DNA from: Imperialibacter roseus
Lineage (GTDB): Bacteria > Bacteroidota > Bacteroidia > Cytophagales > Cyclobacteriaceae
DNA: 64,000 nt
Reading direction: 5' to 3'
Assembly: GCF_032999765.1 (NCBI RefSeq)
Contig: NZ_CP136051.1
Location: 5,288,501 to 5,352,500 of the forward strand
Part shown: positions 42,874 to 51,605 of the stretch, piece by piece
Layout of the letters: each line of letters starts with the position of its first letter
How positions within the stretch are numbered: the stretch's first letter is position 1
Notes under the pieces: generated by a model
What the model was told of the DNA's origin: nothing
What the model saw: only the letters and a program-made list of their open reading frames with translations
Database searches by the model: none
Program-made: the position numbers and the translations under genes

Positions 42874-45501
42874 ATGAAAATGCACAAACCCTTCTTGCTA
42901 GTACTGACAGTGCTGATAAGTTTTTCGTTGCATGCCGATAAGAACAAAAAAGCTGCCAAGGCGCTAGCCAAGGGCGATGTAGACAAAGCCAGAGAAATAG
43001 TTATAGAATCGCTACAGGACGACATCGTTAACCCCGGGGGCAATTATCTCTACTCACTTATCTACACGATTGACTCACTTCCCGATTACAGTATCGACAG
43101 TGCTCAAAAATATATACTTGCAGCAAGGGTCGACTGGCCATTGCTTACTGAAAAAGAGCAGGGAAAAAGTGTCAAGAATGGATTTTACCCGTCTCTTTTT
43201 GAAGTACAAAAGGAGCGGGTAGACAGCCTGGCGTTTCTGAGAGCTGTTGCACAAGGTGATGTGGTCGCTTACGAAAGCTTCATGAGGCAGTTCGCCGATG
43301 CCGACAAGGTGCCCCTTGCCAGAACAAAAAGAGATAGTGTCGCCTTTAGCGATGCTTCTGAAGTTAACACCTGGCAGGCTTACCAGCGGTTTTACGAAGC
43401 CTACCCCGAGGCTGAACAGGTACCTGAAGCACAAGAACGGTATAAAGTGCTTATTTTCAACGACCTCACGAAAGACAGAAAGCTAAGCAGCTTCAAAGAT
43501 TTCCTTCGAAATTTTCCAGCTACGCCATTTAGAAAGGAGGCTGAAGAGCAAATATTCGAAATCATGACTGCGGCCAACGAACCCGAATCGTACCTCAGGT
43601 TCATGGCAGAGTACCCCAACTCGCACATGAAAAAAAGGGCCTTCGACTTCATCTTCGCTATTGATCAGGCGGCCTATAACTTTCAATACTACTCACGTTA
43701 TACACCCACCAGAGCCATTCAGGACTCCCTCGACAACCTGCGCAAGCTTGAAAACATCTATCTGGTGCCCTTCTACGAAAACGAAAAGTATGGGTTTTTG
43801 AAGCCAAATGGTGCTGTGCTGTTTGGGCCTACCTTTTCATCGATAAGTACCGACTACCTATGTGGTGACATTGTAAGTGAGTTTTTGCTGGTGGATGACA
43901 AAGTTATTAATCGTCAAGGCGGCATCATTACTGAAGGAGAGTTTGACGTTGTTGAGAGTATCGGTGGTGGGTTGATCAAGGCAGGCTCGGAAGGAAAAAT
44001 GGGAGTCTGGCATAAATCTGGCTACCAGATTCTTCCCCGGCAATATGACGATATTTCGCTGCTGGACAGCAGGCTGCTTTTGATCTCAAAAGGCGAAAAG
44101 GCGGGCCTGGCTTCCTACAATGGCCGGATACTTATCGCCCCGCAGTATGATGACATCACTGTGGAAGGCCAATTTTGGATTTTTATAAAAGATGACCTGT
44201 TGGCCTTCACCAATATCAAAAAAATTGCTGCCATTGCCAATCAGGAAGAGCTGAAGCTTTCTTTCGTTTATGAGGAATTGGAAAAGTTGCCTAATGGTGA
44301 CATGATTGGCTACAATGGTGATTCAGAATGCATCATCGACAAAAACCAGGAAGTCGTTATTCCCATGGGTGTTCAAAATATCTATCCTATGGGTGACAAC
44401 TGGCTCGTGAAGCAGCCTTTTGGCTATCGTATTTTCTATAACGACACCCGAAAATACTCTGACAATCTTTTTCCTGAAGTTGAATTCAATTCCCAATGGC
44501 TGGCATGGAAAAGCGACACCGCATGGGCGCTTGTTAACAAGCAAAGCGCAAGAGGCATTATTTTCCGACTCGACTCAGCAAAACTTATCAATGAAGACGT
44601 TGCTCTCACCTTCAAGGACCTAAAAGGCACTGCCCATTTTTACAACGGCACCAGAGTCGATTTCACTAAAGGCGACAAGGTGTATGTGCTTGGCGACCCC
44701 TACCGAAAGGACAATTATGACAGCAAAAGTCAGTTTTTGGTGATAGAAAATAGCAAACTGAAAAAGGTTTACAGCATGCAGGGAAAGCTTCTGTTTGAGT
44801 TAAAACAAGGCTCACTTCGTTATCTTTCTCCCAATTACCTGGTTGTTGAAAACCGAGGGAAGCAAGGCATTGTAGACACCACGGGCAAGCAAACCCTTGC
44901 CATCAAATACGACGGAATTGGGCAGGCCGATGCAGAAGGGCTGGTAACCGTACTGCTCGACGGCAAATTTGGCAGCTATCACCTGGCCACCGGCGCTCTG
45001 GCAGCTCCCAAATATGAAACCCGTGCGAGGTATTTTAACGACCAATTGCTCACTACCACCCTCAAAGGTGCAACCGGCCTAACCAACTTTGAAGGAAAGA
45101 CTGTGCTTCCTTTTGAGTATGAGAAGGTGCAGGTTTGGACCGACTCCCTGGTGATGGCGCAGAAAGAAGGCTTGTGGAGCATCACGTCCCTTGATGGGAA
45201 AAAAACATATTATATGCCTTTCATCAACTTTCAGGTGGTGAAAGACGACAATGAAGAAAAGATACTGAAAATATACACTAACGATGGATATGGGGTTTTG
45301 AGTAGCAAAAATGGCGTGGTGCTTGCCCCCACCTACAACGACCTTGTTAACCTTGGAAGCGACACTCTCCCGCTTTATTTCGCCGAAAAGCATGTGCGGG
45401 AAGCCGAATTTTATGTGGTAGTTTACGCTGATGCCAAAGGCAATCCCATCAAATCGCAAGCCTTTCGGGGAGAAGAGTATGACAAAATTTTCTGCCAGTA
45501 A
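42874..45501 (+). CDS. WG-repeat protein, secreted
   Basis: 875 residues from the ATG at 42874, which gives a signal peptide (FLLVLTVLISFSLHA); an upstream ATG at 42838 would add 12 basic residues. After a helical N-terminal part (residues 30-250) come at least eight WG repeats with the pattern (E/K)-x-G-(F/L/V) ... (I/V)-P-x-x-Y-D-x-(I/L), for example KMGVWHKSGYQILPRQYDDI, KAGLASYNGRILIAPQYDDI and DGYGVLSSKNGVVLAPTYNDL. WG proteins are usually cell-surface or periplasmic and of unknown function. It is transcribed alone and convergent with the GH32 gene. Confidence 0.88.
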   Translation: MKMHKPFLLVLTVLISFSLHADKNKKAAKALAKGDVDKAREIVIESLQDDIVNPGGNYLYSLIYTIDSLPDYSIDSAQKYILAARVDWPLLTEKEQGKSVKNGFYPSLFEVQKERVDSLAFLRAVAQGDVVAYESFMRQFADADKVPLARTKRDSVAFSDASEVNTWQAYQRFYEAYPEAEQVPEAQERYKVLIFNDLTKDRKLSSFKDFLRNFPATPFRKEAEEQIFEIMTAANEPESYLRFMAEYPNSHMKKRAFDFIFAIDQAAYNFQYYSRYTPTRAIQDSLDNLRKLENIYLVPFYENEKYGFLKPNGAVLFGPTFSSISTDYLCGDIVSEFLLVDDKVINRQGGIITEGEFDVVESIGGGLIKAGSEGKMGVWHKSGYQILPRQYDDISLLDSRLLLISKGEKAGLASYNGRILIAPQYDDITVEGQFWIFIKDDLLAFTNIKKIAAIANQEELKLSFVYEELEKLPNGDMIGYNGDSECIIDKNQEVVIPMGVQNIYPMGDNWLVKQPFGYRIFYNDTRKYSDNLFPEVEFNSQWLAWKSDTAWALVNKQSARGIIFRLDSAKLINEDVALTFKDLKGTAHFYNGTRVDFTKGDKVYVLGDPYRKDNYDSKSQFLVIENSKLKKVYSMQGKLLFELKQGSLRYLSPNYLVVENRGKQGIVDTTGKQTLAIKYDGIGQADAEGLVTVLLDGKFGSYHLATGALAAPKYETRARYFNDQLLTTTLKGATGLTNFEGKTVLPFEYEKVQVWTDSLVMAQKEGLWSITSLDGKKTYYMPFINFQVVKDDNEEKILKIYTNDGYGVLSSKNGVVLAPTYNDLVNLGSDTLPLYFAEKHVREAEFYVVVYADAKGNPIKSQAFRGEEYDKIFCQ

Positions 45502-45536
45502 TCACTCAGGCTAACAAACCAAGCGAAAAGTGGGTG

Positions 45537-47078
45537 CTACCAAATAGCTTCCACTTTGCTGAGGGTTACATTTTTCACTACAGCACCTCCCTGCCAGCCC
45601 ACCGTAAGCTTATCGTAAGGTTGTGTTGGAAAAACCAGCTCAGTCAGTACCAGCTCACCTTCATTGATAAAAATCTCCAGCGACGCAGTGTCGACAAATA
45701 TCCGAATCGAGGCTGGGCGAGTGCCGCTAAGGAGCTTCCCAACGTGAGTAGCAGCAAAGCCCTTTTCAAAACCTACGAGACCAGATTTTGACCTGTCGAT
45801 TGAAACCACTGAATCTGAAAAATCAATCAGCACCACCTCACCGGCATCGTTGCCCAGGCTGATCGAAAGGCCATCGAAGCTGGTGCCATCCAGCGCCAAG
45901 TCAATCGCCACAAGAGCATCAGTAAGCTCAATGATCTGACCATTTTCTGGTTGGAACGACCTCCCACTGCCAACAATGTTTCCAACCTCCTTTGCCGGGA
46001 AGTTGATCAACACAACCTCGCTTCCGACCTGCTTTAGCTTAAGTTCTCTTGGCAAAGTCATAGCACTTCTCCAGGCTTCGGTAGGCACCACTTGTGCATA
46101 TTGCCAGTTACTCATCCACCCAAGGAAAAGCCTTCTCCCATCTTCAGCAGGCACATCCGACCAGGTGACGCCGGCGTAATTGTCGGTGCCCTGGTCTACC
46201 CACCTTGTAGTCGGTATTTCCTCATCGGGCACAAACTGTTTGCCATCAAAACTTCCCACAAAATACTGTGTGGCCGACCCGCCGTTGGGCCCGCCGGGAT
46301 TGATGCTCACCAGCAGCACCCATTTTTCTTCATTACTACCCTCTACCTCCAGTTGAAAAAGATCGGGGCATTCCCAAACACCCCCATGCGCTCCTAATTC
46401 TTTGCCGAAATCACTTTCGAAAGCCCAGTTCTTCAAGTCGGGCGAGCTGTAAAAGCTGATATGGTCAGCAACTGCCAGCGTCATGATCCATTTCCCGGCC
46501 GCAGCATTCCAGCTCACCTTGGGGTCACGAAAGTCACGAATTCCCTGGTTGGGCAGCACGGGATTTCCGTCATACTTAGTCCAGCTACGCCCTTTGTCAA
46601 GACTAAAAGCTATTGCCTGGTATTGATAATCCTCTTTGCCCGCTTTTTCCATCGCTGCATCGTGGTAGGTAAAAATGGCTACCATGGCAGGGTTGTCCTC
46701 AGTGCCAAAACCAGCCGTGTTGTCCCAGTCAACCACTGCACTGCCCGAAAAGATATAGCCGAGGCTGTCCGGGTAAAGGGCAATAGGCAAATGTTCCCAC
46801 TTGACCATATCAGGGCTCACGGCGTGCCCCCAGTGCATAGGCCCCCAAACGGTGCTGTCCGGGTAATACTGATAAAACAAGTGGTATTCACCCTCATAAT
46901 ACACCATCCCGTTAGGATCGTTCATCCAGTGGGCTTCAGGCGAGAAGTGGAACTGAGGGCGGAATTTTTCCTGATAGAGCTTTACGTGAGGTTCTTTCAT
47001 TGGCTTACTTTGACACGCTGACAGGTACAGGAACACGCATAACAGGGCAGTTGTTTGAATGGCTTTCATAAGTGCCAA
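45537..47078 (-). CDS. Glycoside hydrolase family 32 lipoprotein (levanase/invertase type)
   Basis: 513 residues with a lipobox (FLYLSAC, Cys22). Hydrolyses beta-fructosides: the nucleophile D54 is in HWMNDPNGMVYY, D185 is in the FRDP motif (FRDPKVSW) and the acid/base E236 is in WECPDLFQLE. The C-terminal beta-sandwich (residues 360-513) is the usual accessory domain. The lipoprotein signal places it on the periplasmic or surface face. No fructose transporter or SusCD pair is in view, so the fructan operon may be elsewhere or the gene is solitary. Confidence 0.95.
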   Translation of the reverse strand: MALMKAIQTTALLCVFLYLSACQSKPMKEPHVKLYQEKFRPQFHFSPEAHWMNDPNGMVYYEGEYHLFYQYYPDSTVWGPMHWGHAVSPDMVKWEHLPIALYPDSLGYIFSGSAVVDWDNTAGFGTEDNPAMVAIFTYHDAAMEKAGKEDYQYQAIAFSLDKGRSWTKYDGNPVLPNQGIRDFRDPKVSWNAAAGKWIMTLAVADHISFYSSPDLKNWAFESDFGKELGAHGGVWECPDLFQLEVEGSNEEKWVLLVSINPGGPNGGSATQYFVGSFDGKQFVPDEEIPTTRWVDQGTDNYAGVTWSDVPAEDGRRLFLGWMSNWQYAQVVPTEAWRSAMTLPRELKLKQVGSEVVLINFPAKEVGNIVGSGRSFQPENGQIIELTDALVAIDLALDGTSFDGLSISLGNDAGEVVLIDFSDSVVSIDRSKSGLVGFEKGFAATHVGKLLSGTRPASIRIFVDTASLEIFINEGELVLTELVFPTQPYDKLTVGWQGGAVVKNVTLSKVEAIW

Positions 47079-47301
47079 TATCCAATTTTACGAGAAGATA
47101 CTGAAATAAGTAGCCATTTTCATGAAAGTTTCGAATGGCTTCGAGGCTCCCGCCTACTTTTTTTGCAAAATCTGTATCGGGAAGTCGTTGCCAAATGAGA
47201 AGCTGGCGGGGTAGTGCGACATGCCATTTGATCACTAGAATACATACACAATAAAATGCTAGGAAAAAAGGGGGGGTTGCCGCGGCTTTAAAAATCGCCG
47301 T

Positions 47302-48195
47302 CTATTTTTTGAGCTGCTCCGCCAACACGGCTATCCCCTCTTCAAAGCTGTGAGGATTGTAACCCAGCACCTCTTTTGCCTTGTCCAGCACAAAACCAGT
47401 TTTAGGCGGGCGCTTGGCTGGCTGGCTGAATTTTGAGCCATCCGTTTCATTGATCAGGGACTTGTCAAGACCAAAATAGTCGGCCGTGGCAATGGCCATT
47501 TGATAAGGGCTCATGAAGTCTTTGCCAGAAATATTAAAAATGCCCTTAGCCTTCTTCCTCGCAATAAGGTAGCAGCCCATGGCCAGGTCTTCTGCCAGCG
47601 TGGGGGTTCTCCACTGGTCGTTCACCACGTTGATTGTTTTGCCCTCCTCAAGGCTTTTCTTCACCCACAAAATAATGTTGCTCCGGCTCATATCGAAAGC
47701 AATGCCGTACACCAACACGGTACGGGCCATGGCCCAGTCTATTCTGCCAGCCATCACAGCCTTTTCAGCTGCCAACTTGCTATCCCCATAGTAGCTCACC
47801 GGGTTAGCTTTGGCCTCTTCGTCATACGGGCCATCCTCCCCATCAAAAATAAAGTCCGTAGAAAGATGCAAAAGAAATGCGCCGCTGGCCTCGCAGGCTT
47901 TTACTATATTTTCTACCGCCGTTACATTTTGCAACCAGCAGCCCTCCTTGTCGGTCTCGCACTGATCCACGTTGGTCATGGCGGCGGTGTGAATGACCAC
48001 TTCCGGCTTTTCAGTAGCTATGACTTTGAACGTCTCCGCAGCGTTGGTAATATCCATTGACTGGTACCGGATACCTTCGAGTGGAATCCTGCTGGCCCCT
48101 CTCCCGGTGGCAAGAAAGTCCTCGCCTTTTTCTCTAAGAAGTACAACCAGCTTTTGACCCAGCAGGCCGTTAGCTCCGGTGATCAGTATAGACAT
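47302..48195 (-). CDS. SDR-family oxidoreductase, dTDP-4-dehydrorhamnose reductase-like
   Basis: 297 residues. Rossmann start MSILITGANGLLGQKLV with GxxGxxG, and the catalytic YxxxK in SYYGDSKLAAEKAV (about 141-154). The RmlD-like features DVVIHTAAMTNVDQCE-type and LLHLSTDFIFDGEDGPY are clear, so reduction of a dTDP-4-keto sugar is likely but the nucleotide sugar is not proved; no rml genes are nearby. Last gene of the hemC operon, 3 bp after the cyclophilin gene. The 47079-47301 stretch between it and GH32 holds nothing I recognise. Confidence 0.85.
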   Translation of the reverse strand: MSILITGANGLLGQKLVVLLREKGEDFLATGRGASRIPLEGIRYQSMDITNAAETFKVIATEKPEVVIHTAAMTNVDQCETDKEGCWLQNVTAVENIVKACEASGAFLLHLSTDFIFDGEDGPYDEEAKANPVSYYGDSKLAAEKAVMAGRIDWAMARTVLVYGIAFDMSRSNIILWVKKSLEEGKTINVVNDQWRTPTLAEDLAMGCYLIARKKAKGIFNISGKDFMSPYQMAIATADYFGLDKSLINETDGSKFSQPAKRPPKTGFVLDKAKEVLGYNPHSFEEGIAVLAEQLKK

Positions 48196-48198
48196 AGC

Positions 48199-49062
48199 TT
48201 ATTCTTTGTATTGAATGCCGTATTTTTTGGTCAGCTCCTTCTTGGACACTTCCTCCACTTCTACTGTCATATATACTTCAACAGCAGGTACGGTCTGCAC
48301 GGTTTTGACTGCGGCAATTTTATCGACAACATCTAGTCCTTCCACCACCTGGCCAAAAACGGTATACTCGTCGTCGAGGTGGGGCGCCCCGCCTATCGTT
48401 GTGTAAGCCTCTACCCTTTCAGGTGAGAAAGTTTTCTCAGTGTAGATATCAGTAGTGATCTTTTCCTTAACGAGCGGAACCAGACTCTGCACCTCAGCTG
48501 TATAGGCATCAAAATTTCCCGTCTTCCTTCCCTCCATGTAAAGCTCAGTCAGTCTGTTCTTTACCTCCACCTGCGTAGAATCTTCCAGCAGCTTTCTGAT
48601 GGCCATTCCCAGCTTTTCCTGGTCTACTTTCAGGGCTTCCTCCGATTCATAAACCGTTCCCTGCACAATGTAAAACTGGTTGCCGCTTGAGGCCCTGTCC
48701 GGGTTAACTTCGTCGGGCTGCCTGGCCGCAGCCAATGCGCCTTTTTTATGAAAATATCTGGGTACAAACTCGGCAGGGACAGTATACTCCGGCTCTTTTT
48801 TATCCCGGGGCTTTTTGCGATTGATATCACCTCCCTGTATCATAAAATTCTCCATGACCCGGTGGAAAATTGTGCTGTCGTATTTACCACTCTCAGCCAG
48901 CTTCAAAAAGTTAGCCTTGTGCTGTGGGGTCTCGTCATACAATACCGCCTTCATGTCGCCGTACGACGTGTGTATTGTCACAAGATAGTCCTTGTTTCCA
49001 CGGCAGGATGTAATCAACACCGCCAACGACAGCCCCCAAAATAACTGCTTCACTCTGCTCAT
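48199..49062 (-). CDS. Peptidyl-prolyl cis-trans isomerase, cyclophilin type, lipoprotein
   Basis: 287 residues with a lipobox (LAVLITSC, Cys20). Cyclophilin signatures are present: YDSTIFHRVMENFMIQGGD and the SSGNQFYIVQG motif, then GGAPHLDDEYTVFGQVVEG near the end. A roughly 90-residue helical insertion (TVYESEEALKVDQEKLGMA...) splits the last third of the domain and is larger than in standard cyclophilins. It would help fold outer-membrane or periplasmic proteins. It overlaps hemC by 4 bp and is 3 bp from the SDR gene. Confidence 0.93.
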   Translation of the reverse strand: MSRVKQLFWGLSLAVLITSCRGNKDYLVTIHTSYGDMKAVLYDETPQHKANFLKLAESGKYDSTIFHRVMENFMIQGGDINRKKPRDKKEPEYTVPAEFVPRYFHKKGALAAARQPDEVNPDRASSGNQFYIVQGTVYESEEALKVDQEKLGMAIRKLLEDSTQVEVKNRLTELYMEGRKTGNFDAYTAEVQSLVPLVKEKITTDIYTEKTFSPERVEAYTTIGGAPHLDDEYTVFGQVVEGLDVVDKIAAVKTVQTVPAVEVYMTVEVEEVSKKELTKKYGIQYKE

Positions 49063-49994
49063 TTCTTAAGTTGCATTTTAATCTCTTTCAATATAGCATC
49101 TCCTCCCTTGTCAAGAAGTCTTTCTGCCAACTTTTTGCCGAGCGCCCGTGCGTCAGCAACTTTTCCTGTAACAGCGTCCTGCACAATCGTTTTTCCATTC
49201 AGGCTGATGATACCCCCTTTGATCTTAAGCCTGTCCTCATGTAAAGTAGCCAGTCCAAATACCGGAATGCTGCAGCCTCCTTCCAGCGTTTCCAAAAAAG
49301 CCCGCTCGGCTATGAGCCTGGCTGCGGTGCGGTCGTGGTTAACAGCATCTCTAATGGCTTTCTTGATAGCTGGATCCAGACTGGAGCTGGCCTCCACAGC
49401 CACCGAGCCCTGACCGACAGCCGGTACAAACAAATCTGTATCAAGCACCTGAGCAATTTTATCGGCAAGTCCCATGCGGTGCACACCAGCGTACGCCAGC
49501 AGCAGTGCATCACAATGGCCTTCTTCCATTTTGCGAAAGCGGGTTTGAAGGTTTCCCCTCACCTCCACCGTTTTTATATGTGGAAAATAGTGCTTCAGCA
49601 CGGCGACTCTCCGGGTGGAAGACGTGCCGACCACAATCGGCGTTTTTCTGTCTTCGAGCGAAATGCCTTTTTTGTGGCTTACCAGTACATCGTTGACTCT
49701 TTCCCGCTCAGTAAAGGCGATAATTTCAAAACCCCTGGGCAGCGTCGACTGCAAGTCCTTGGCGCTGTGAACAGCGATGTGCACACTTCCGCTGGCCAGC
49801 TGTTCTTCCAATTCCTCAGTAAAAACCCCTTTGCTGCCAATTTTGGCTATAGAAACGTCGAGCACTTTATCACCCTTGGTTTCGATGGTTACCAGCTCAG
49901 TAGCAAGGCCTGCTTTGTTCAAAAGCTCAGCAATGTGCTCAGCCTGCCACATAGCAAGCAAACTTCCTCTGGTTCCTATTTTTATTTTCTCCAC
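49059..49994 (-). CDS. hemC: Hydroxymethylbilane synthase (porphobilinogen deaminase)
   Basis: 311 residues, full length. Joins four porphobilinogen units to hydroxymethylbilane in haem and corrin synthesis. The dipyrromethane-cofactor cysteine is C241 in LEGGCSIPV; the catalytic Asp D80 is in HSAKDLQ; substrate-binding GTSSTRR (123-129) and RGNLQTR (146-152) are intact. No other haem gene is next to it. It lies 22 bp after the RimK-type protease gene in the operon and overlaps the cyclophilin gene by 4 bp. Confidence 0.97.
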   Translation of the reverse strand: MEKIKIGTRGSLLAMWQAEHIAELLNKAGLATELVTIETKGDKVLDVSIAKIGSKGVFTEELEEQLASGSVHIAVHSAKDLQSTLPRGFEIIAFTERERVNDVLVSHKKGISLEDRKTPIVVGTSSTRRVAVLKHYFPHIKTVEVRGNLQTRFRKMEEGHCDALLLAYAGVHRMGLADKIAQVLDTDLFVPAVGQGSVAVEASSSLDPAIKKAIRDAVNHDRTAARLIAERAFLETLEGGCSIPVFGLATLHEDRLKIKGGIISLNGKTIVQDAVTGKVADARALGKKLAERLLDKGGDAILKEIKMQLKK

Positions 49995-50016
49995 AACAAC
50001 TAGCTTTAATTTTTCT

Positions 50017-50466
50017 CTACTGTGCGATCTTCATTTTATAAGAAAGATTTTCTTCCCGCACATCCACCACAAACCCTTTTTTCAAAAACTTGCGTCCCAA
50101 AAGTACTGGGAATTTCATGCCTGAACGATCAGTCAGCGAGAATTCTGTTCTGAACTTTTTGCCAAACAACACCAGGCGTGTTTTGATGATCACTCTGTTT
50201 TCGATGTGTCCGGTTGAGCTTTTGATCTTCCGCTGGGTAAAATCACTTGTCTCAAATTTAGTGCTGCCCTTCCTTCCAATTGTAGCTCCCGAAATCTGAA
50301 AGCTGACTGTTGGCGTACCCTCTTTGTCAATTACCTTAATTCTGGAACAGTGCAAAGTAGAAGTGAAAGCACCGGTATCTATTTTGGCTTTTATATTGAA
50401 AAGATCCAACTCCGGTAAGTCAATAATGTCATTTCTCCCAATGGTATAGCTGCTCTTCATTCTCAT
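50017..50466 (-). CDS. RimK/LysX-type ATP-dependent zinc protease family protein
   Basis: 149 residues. Small aspartic-protease-like fold of the RimK-associated (DUF785) family: AKIDTGAFTSTLHCS (D30-T-G) is the retropepsin-like motif, and FPVLLGRKFLKKGFVVDV matches the terminal strand. It is often found next to rimK, but no RimK ligase is nearby. The function is not established; it might process polyglutamate-type tails. The start overlaps holB by 4 bp. Confidence 0.88.
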   Translation of the reverse strand: MRMKSSYTIGRNDIIDLPELDLFNIKAKIDTGAFTSTLHCSRIKVIDKEGTPTVSFQISGATIGRKGSTKFETSDFTQRKIKSSTGHIENRVIIKTRLVLFGKKFRTEFSLTDRSGMKFPVLLGRKFLKKGFVVDVREENLSYKMKIAQ

Positions 50467-51605
50467 TGATATTGGAGCTCTCCGGTTCTTAAAAGCCCGG
50501 CCATTTGGAGTGATAAATCCATAAACAGAATCCGGGGATTCGCATTTCGTTCAAGGTGGTAAATAGAATCGTTTAGCAGCCTGGCAGCCAATTCAATGGT
50601 GGGCAGAGATATCGACTTGGCAAATTTGCTGACAAACTCTTCTTCGTGAGGCATCGTTCTCTGTAAGCTGGCCTCACCAGCCTTGACAATGAGCGACTCT
50701 CTGTAAACGGTCAGGCCGTATTCCAGCAGGCTTTTCTGAGCCATTTTCGACATGCCGTTGAACTTATCAGTAAGGCCAGCCATACCCTCAAAATCGGATG
50801 ACCAGCAAATCCGCATCCACTCTCTGAAAATCGTTGTTGACTCGTCTTCAACCTCGTTGAGCAGGCTCAATGCAAGGTTCATGTTGCCGGCAGCCAGCCG
50901 GGCCACCGACTGCGCTTTTGCTGCATCCACCTCGGCCGTTTTTACAAGGTAGTCCGCCACTTCCTCGTCGGTAAAGCCTCTGACACTTACCAGTTGCGTT
51001 CGACTGATAATGGTGTTAATGATGGCTTCATAGTTGTTGGAAATGAAGAAGAAAAAGGTGTTTTCAGGCGGCTCTTCTACTATCTTCAACAAGGCGTTGG
51101 CCGCCTGAATATTCATTTTTTCGGGTTGCCAGATGAGCATGGCTTTATATCTGCCCTCAAAAGCTTTCAACGACAGGGCGCTGATAATTTGCCGGCTTTC
51201 TTCTCTGTAAATAATAGCCTGCTTGCTCTCCGCTCCAAAATGGCGAGTCCAGTCCAGCAGATTGCCATAGGGCTGTTCCACCAGAAAAGGCCTCCACCAT
51301 TTGAGGTAGTTTTTACAAACCACCTCCTTGAAGTCTTTGTTGGGAATGTCTGCAATGGGAAAAGCAAAAGTGACGTCGGGATGAACCAGCTTAGCCATTT
51401 TGCTGCATGATGGGCATGCACCACACGAATCGGTGTCACCTGGTTTGTCGCAGTTGATGTAAGTAATAAAGGCCAAGGCCAAAGAAAGGTTGGCACTGCC
51501 CTCCGGCCCGTTAAAAAGCTGAGCATGCGCCATGTGGTTCTTTTGCACCGAGGCAATCAGCCTCGATTTCTCCTCTATTAGCCCTGGTATGTCTCTAAAT
51601 TGCAT
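50463..51605 (-). CDS. holB: DNA polymerase III subunit delta'
   Basis: 380 residues. Part of the clamp loader that loads the beta clamp. AAA+ region with a degenerate P-loop (FNGPEGSANLSLA), as expected for delta', and a zinc-binding set C52, C61, C64, C67 (CDKPGDTDSCGACPSCSK). The WQPEKMNIQAANALLKIVEEPPENTFFFFIS stretch is the Walker B/sensor region. The gene starts directly at the base following the GlmU-family stop (51606). Confidence 0.93.
   Translation of the reverse strand: MQFRDIPGLIEEKSRLIASVQKNHMAHAQLFNGPEGSANLSLALAFITYINCDKPGDTDSCGACPSCSKMAKLVHPDVTFAFPIADIPNKDFKEVVCKNYLKWWRPFLVEQPYGNLLDWTRHFGAESKQAIIYREESRQIISALSLKAFEGRYKAMLIWQPEKMNIQAANALLKIVEEPPENTFFFFISNNYEAIINTIISRTQLVSVRGFTDEEVADYLVKTAEVDAAKAQSVARLAAGNMNLALSLLNEVEDESTTIFREWMRICWSSDFEGMAGLTDKFNGMSKMAQKSLLEYGLTVYRESLIVKAGEASLQRTMPHEEEFVSKFAKSISLPTIELAARLLNDSIYHLERNANPRILFMDLSLQMAGLLRTGELQYQ

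Noticed and set aside
47270-47276. Run of seven G in an intergenic region
   Set aside because: Outside any gene, so no phase-variation consequence can be shown; may be a simple homopolymer.
49335-50003. 222-codon open frame on the plus strand across hemC
   Set aside because: Antisense shadow of hemC, whose residues are all conserved on the other strand.
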